This document shows positions 60,064-64,000 of a stretch of DNA of 64,000 nt, one piece after another. The stretch lies in assembly GCA_947630025.1 (NCBI GenBank), contig CANRFZ010000017.1:1-64000 (forward strand), read 5' to 3'. The position numbers and the translations under genes are program-made. The notes beneath the pieces were generated by a model, which saw nothing but the letters and a program-made list of their open reading frames with translations, had not been told where the DNA came from and did no database searches. Numbering within the stretch: position 1 is the stretch's first letter; every line of letters starts with the position of its first letter. The stretch is from an uncultured Lachnospiraceae bacterium. Lineage in GTDB: Bacteria; Bacillota; Clostridia; Lachnospirales; Lachnospiraceae.

Positions 60064-62071
60064 TCAGTTGGCAAACATCGTCAGTCCCAGCATACCGGAA
60101 TCGCCGCAGTCTATGACATAGACGTCATTCTGATAGATATAGTCCAGCCACTCCTCCGAATCCAGATACTCGATGGGCCCCTGAAAATCAGTGCCGGACA
60201 CGCCGTTATTCAAGATCGAATTGGCATCTGCCACAAAAAGCGAATTGTTATTGGAGCGGCTGCTGAGCGCCGTCGTCTCGATCAGGAAATATTCCCCGGT
60301 GCCGGAAGCGTCTCTGCCCGATCCGTCCCAGATCTCCACCGCCACCTGCGCATGGCCCGTAGGCAGCAGCAGGAAAGCGTGCATCCCCGCGGACTGCAGC
60401 GCGCTGGCCACCGTCAGCGCCGTCTCGATACACAGGCCGCTGCCCTGATCCAGCACGTCCTCCGGCAGCAGAATATGCTGGTTGCTGCCGCTCAGGGAGA
60501 AGGGGTCCATATTGTAGCGGACGCCCATATCGTACATGGCCCGCATGATGCCCGCGGACTGCAGATACGTGCCCACATAGTTATTGCCCCATGCGTTGCC
60601 CTGATAGCCGACGAAGGCTTCCATCCCGCCGCCCGTCATATCGGAGAGCTCCGTGATCGCCTGACGCTTCAGCTTCGATACGGCCACGGCCTCCGGCGTC
60701 AGGAAACACAGAATATTGTCCTTCGTGACGACGCCATAATCTTCCGTGAACCACTCAAAGTCATACTTGCTCTTAATCGTCACCGGGAATGTCTGGACAT
60801 CGATCACGCCGCCGTTCTGATCCGAAATCGTCACGTTGATCTGGGCGTTCTTGGCCGACGCCAGATTCAGGTTGCCCGTCAGCGCGGGCGGCTTCACATA
60901 GATCTGCGTATACTCCTGTCCGTTCAGTGTGAAACCCTGCCTGTATTTCTGGGTAAAGCCCGGTATTTCCATCTCCACGATGATATTCCTGCTGCCGCTC
61001 AGACAGCCGCCTTTGATAATCAGGAAAGCGTCGTAAGTGTTGTAGAGCGAGGGATAGATCGTGGACGCCGGCTCGTACTGCAGCGACAGCCTGCCCGATT
61101 GGATATTGCGGAACGTGTAGGACTCGCGCTCCTCCTCGTCCATCTCCGCGTAGCTGCAGATCTCGTCATAGAGGTTATCTGACACTTCCGTCGCAATTTC
61201 AAGCAGGAAATTTTCTTCCTCTGTCATACACGTTGTCAGTTTGTCGGTCTGAACGCTGTCAACCGTATCGTAGCGGTCGGACAGATACCCCGCCGAAAAA
61301 TAGCGCAGATAATCCCCATAATTCGCCGCCTGATACATCTTCTCCACAATCGTGTCGTTCAGGTCGATGTTCTCGCGGAATCCCGCCCACACGCTTCTCA
61401 TGCTGGTGGGGCAGGTGTCCAGCGCATCATACCCGTCCCGCGCCGCCTGCGTCCACGCATTCAGATCCGTATAGTAGTCGTCAATATACTGATAATCATT
61501 GATATCGGGCCTGCGCAGAAGCGTATCGCCTTCCAGCGCAAAAAAGTCCCCGACAAAATTCATCATATCTGCATAGTGGGATAAAAAATTAGAATAAACA
61601 GAATAGTATTCCTGCTCGGCCTCTCTCATCTTGCGGTCCACGCCTTCCAGCGCGTCCACCTCGGCCTGCAGCTCCGACATATCCGCCTGCAGCGCTTCCA
61701 GACTTGCACCGCCGCCGGAAAAATATGCCGCGTAATCCGCCGCGTCCCAGTCATCCGGCATCTCCGTGCTGACTAGCGGCTCATATACGTCCAGAAACGC
61801 AGTGTTCATCCGGTCGATGTAAGCCACCACCGCGTCCATCGATTCCTGTGAAGCCGCGCCCGCATCTTCCGCGGATTCCTCGGAGGATATAGCCCCCCCC
61901 CACGTTCTCATTCGTCCAAGCGATGGCTCTCTCTACGCTGTCATCCTCCTGACTGCCGCAGCCGCCCACCGCAAGCAGCGCGCCGCACATGGCCGCCGCC
62001 AAAGACGCCGTGGCAGCCCGCCGCCGCGTCATCTTCCTCTCTGTCTGTACCTGATTCCGAAAGCCGCTCAT
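60064..62071 (-). pseudogene. Transglutaminase-fold lipoprotein, frame broken at G9 tract
   Basis: The N-terminal frame starts at ATG 62071 (GGGAG upstream) and encodes a lipoprotein signal with LLAVGGC as lipobox. At a run of nine G residues (61893-61901) it shifts out of frame with the rest of the protein. The second frame continues for about 600 residues and ends with a transglutaminase-like core: GLCIETAL (Cys), GHAQVAVEIW (His), EYFLIETTAL. Eight G residues would restore one continuous reading frame. So this is either a sequencing or assembly error, a phase-variable gene in the off state, or a recent mutation. The coding strength on both sides argues against an old pseudogene. A good promoter precedes it. 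Confidence 0.7.
61893..61901 (-). repeat. G9 homopolymer (possible contingency tract)
   Basis: Nine consecutive G on the minus strand, just after the signal peptide and linker of the lipoprotein at 60064-62071. A change to eight would restore the reading frame. Slippage here would switch the protein on and off. Confidence 0.85.
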
Positions 62072-62214
62072 ATTCTCCCTTTCCTCTGTACCTTCCGCGC
62101 CCGGCGCCCGCCGGCGCAGTTCTCCCCGGAAGCGACGCGCCGCTTCCCTCTCCGTTGATATGCGCATGACCTGAAACAACATAACGCATCATAATATGGC
62201 CACGCACATATATG

Positions 62215-62244
62215 ATTGTAATATACTTCTGTTCGTGGTGTCAA
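62215..62244 (-). promoter_or_regulatory. Promoter for the transglutaminase lipoprotein gene
   Basis: TTGACA (62244-62239) and TACAAT (62220-62215) are 18 bases apart, about 145 bases upstream of ATG 62071. It suggests the lipoprotein and perhaps the RyR and TIR genes can be transcribed separately from the genes further upstream. Confidence 0.65.
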
Positions 62245-62282
62245 TCCATAATTCAACAAGGCGGGGGTGGTGGCGATACAGG

Positions 62283-63263
62283 TTATTGAGACGCCTCTTT
62301 GAGGAGATCCAGAAGGCCATCCTTAAAAACGCCCTTGATTTCTTCCCATAGATAATCAGCCATCCCTCTTGTCGCACTGGCGGCGATTCCGTCAGGAGTC
62401 CTTGCATTTCCAAACGTTCCTGCCAACCCGCAGATCGTATCGAAGAAAGAAACGATTTCGTCTGCAACAGGCAGGCCTATAGCAGCATATCCTCGCAGTT
62501 CATCAATGGACGGTGTAATCCAGCTTACGAACATTTCAAATTCCTTCATCGGTTCGCTGCTTCCCAGCGACTCGAATCCCCGTTGTCTTTCTGTGGGATG
62601 ATAAATGCAGTCCGCATCCTGCGGAATCAGGAATCCGTTTTCATCCGGCTGCGGCGGAGGCGGATCTTGGTCTTCTTTATGGGAAAAGAGGGAAAAGCTG
62701 AATGTCGCCTCTGACACCTCCCCCTGTACTGCTCCGAAATTCTCCGCCTGTAGCTGCCCGGCGTCCTCCGGTTGTAATTGTCCGAAGTCCTCCGACTGCA
62801 GAAACGCCAAAAAATCATCCTGCCACCGGTCGACAAGACGCCCCGCAATCCGGGAGGCCGTCAGCCACTGGCCGACAGATAGCATCGCGGCCCGGAAGTT
62901 CTCCTCCCACTGCTCGGCAGACCGCATCGCGGCCCGGAAGTCCTCCTGCCGCTGCTCGGCAGACCGCTCCGCATCCCCGTCGTTCTTCTGCCCGATGATT
63001 CTTGCCTCCGTGCGCTGATACAAATCTGCGCTTCTGCCCAGCGCGGCGCTCATCGCGCCTATCTGTCCGCTCTCCTGCCGCATCCGGCTGCCTGCCCTGT
63101 CCAGAGCGGCTCCGATGGCATCCACCGCGCTAAGCTCGTGCCGGAGACTGCTGCGCACCGCTTTTACCTCGTTGTAGAGAGCGTCCAGCTTCTTCTGATG
63201 ATCTGCCAGTTGTTTCGACTGGAGATGCAGTTGTGTGACCTCTGCGTGAAATTTACTGCCCAT
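62283..63263 (-). CDS. Coiled-coil WXG-like protein, possible type VII secretion substrate
   Basis: The 326-residue protein begins with about 95 residues of helical heptads (LHLQSKQLADHQKKLDALYN; SLRHELSAVDAIGAALDRAG; IGAMSAALGRSADLYQRTEA) that resemble WXG100/LXG-type helical hairpins. A middle Gln/Glu-rich repeat follows (DFRAAMRSAEQ, NFRAAMLSVGQ; FGQLQPEDAGQLQ). The C-terminal region has EIVSFFDTICGLAG and ATRGMADYLWEEIKGVFKDG. No W-x-G motif is present. Its 5' end overlaps the gene upstream by 11 bases, so the two are coupled. It could be a type VII effector or scaffold; this is tentative. Confidence 0.6.
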   Translation of the reverse strand: MGSKFHAEVTQLHLQSKQLADHQKKLDALYNEVKAVRSSLRHELSAVDAIGAALDRAGSRMRQESGQIGAMSAALGRSADLYQRTEARIIGQKNDGDAERSAEQRQEDFRAAMRSAEQWEENFRAAMLSVGQWLTASRIAGRLVDRWQDDFLAFLQSEDFGQLQPEDAGQLQAENFGAVQGEVSEATFSFSLFSHKEDQDPPPPQPDENGFLIPQDADCIYHPTERQRGFESLGSSEPMKEFEMFVSWITPSIDELRGYAAIGLPVADEIVSFFDTICGLAGTFGNARTPDGIAASATRGMADYLWEEIKGVFKDGLLDLLKEASQ

Positions 63264-63957
63264 GTGTTTTCTCCTCCGCCTGTTTCATCCCATTTTCATC
63301 TGCCGTTTCTTCCTCCGCCGCCTGTTTCATCCAGTCGGCAAACAACCCGGCAAAATCCTCTCTGGTCGGTTTCACGGCCCACGTTTCTTCTGTCCGCAGG
63401 CCGAGCAGAATCTGCTCGTCGTCCAGATCCGCCAGAAAATACAAGCCGTTCCGCTCCTTTACCCCGGTATCTATTGTCATCAGCATAAGGACTTTTTCCG
63501 GCGCGTTCCACTGCTTCTTAAAATCGACATCCACAGTCGTCTGCTGGTTTTTATATTCCCCGACATGGCTGGTAAGCGCGCCCACCGCCATCTGCCAGGA
63601 CGGTAGGGCCAGCAGGTCATATTCTTCTTCGTCCTCGGACAGATAGACGATCTTTTTCTGCGCAAAACAGAAGACGAATCTGCGAGGCGGCGCATCTTTT
63701 TCAAAGCAGGCGCCTGTCAGGAACACCCGGCTATTCCGTACCGTTTGCAGGATATCGTACAGGGAAACGCGGAGCGCTATTTTCCCTTCCTCTCCGTCTC
63801 TGATATAGCCTTTCCGGGAAAGGCTCCCGCGAACCGCCTCCGGAGATGCCTTCTCTTTTTCCGCCCCTTTCGTGGGGATGCCCGGAATCCCTTCGATTCC
63901 TGCAAGTTCCTTTAAAAAACCGAGTTCCGCACGGCTCAGCCGGTATTTTGCTGCCAT
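63253..63957 (-). CDS. Possible ESX accessory (EspG-like) protein
   Basis: The 234-residue product starts at ATG 63957 with GGAGG upstream. It is mostly alpha/beta without membrane segments: YRLSRAELGFLKELAGIEGI, IALRVSLYDILQTVRNSRVF, FVFCFAQKKIVYLSEDEEEY, and a C-terminal REDFAGLFADWMKQAAEEE. This general pattern is seen in small proteins near Firmicutes type VII secretion genes that are compared with EspG chaperones; I recognise the style rather than a definite family. It is coupled to the coiled-coil gene at 62283-63263. Confidence 0.5.
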   Translation of the reverse strand: MAAKYRLSRAELGFLKELAGIEGIPGIPTKGAEKEKASPEAVRGSLSRKGYIRDGEEGKIALRVSLYDILQTVRNSRVFLTGACFEKDAPPRRFVFCFAQKKIVYLSEDEEEYDLLALPSWQMAVGALTSHVGEYKNQQTTVDVDFKKQWNAPEKVLMLMTIDTGVKERNGLYFLADLDDEQILLGLRTEETWAVKPTREDFAGLFADWMKQAAEEETADENGMKQAEEKTHGQ

Positions 63958-64000
63958 ATATTTTCCTCCGTGTCACGTTCTTGTCTTTTCGGATGGTTGT

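Overview
The window reads as chromosomal DNA of a Gram-positive anaerobic Clostridia, most likely a Lachnospiraceae gut bacterium. The reasons are a coding style of moderately high GC, AGGAGG-type ribosome binding sites, a sensory [FeFe]-hydrogenase-like protein, a comEA/comEC cluster with a GerMN lipoprotein, a MalFG-type sugar transporter next to a GH3 xylosidase, and low-GC Gram-positive promoters. Species cannot be named from the sequence alone. Nearly every gene lies on the minus strand; only the PAP2 phosphatase (about 19331) and the AraC regulator (about 39446) are on plus. The sequence has no IS element, prophage or CRISPR array that I can support, but it carries many short tandem repeats, both between genes and inside them.

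Layout by region: (1) 1-6582 is a tandem array of eight paralogous proteins of unknown function, built from alternating two-gene modules with near-identical 5' leader DNA. (2) 6833-12000 has an Rpn-type PD-(D/E)XK nuclease, an AbrB-type regulator coupled to an MGT glycosyltransferase, tRNA-Gly(GCC), and a membrane-anchored GH3 enzyme. (3) 12652-18901 has a cytoplasmic hydrogenase-like/chemoreceptor fusion and the glyA-hom-lysC amino-acid genes. (4) 19331-25439 has PAP2 and a four-gene set: DUF1653 protein, 5'-nucleotidase, an SfsA-MutY fusion, and a GT2 glycosyltransferase. (5) 25873-33411 has a large hybrid histidine kinase followed by a transglutaminase-like protein, an acyltransferase and a GNAT enzyme, with thrH upstream. 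(6) 33695-41084 is a sugar ABC transporter with beta-xylosidase-like GH3, a divergent AraC regulator, and a polysaccharide deacetylase. (7) 41144-49767 is comEA, a two-component system, a GerMN lipoprotein, comEC, holA and flanking genes. (8) 50071-55787 has an orphan solute-binding protein and an arginine operon (GNAT-argJ-argB-argD) under a promoter covered by two ARG-box-like palindromes.

The most unusual region is 56117-63957. It is a same-strand set of five genes: a possible ESX/EspG-like accessory protein, a coiled-coil WXG-like protein, a transglutaminase-fold lipoprotein broken by a nine-base G tract, a membrane Rossmann protein with a C-terminal RyR-like domain, and a TIR-transmembrane-MORN protein. 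TIR and RyR domains are both recurrent in prokaryotic nucleotide-signalling and conflict systems. The layout suggests a membrane surveillance or secretion-linked system that I do not recognise as a named one; this is inference from domain content and gene order.
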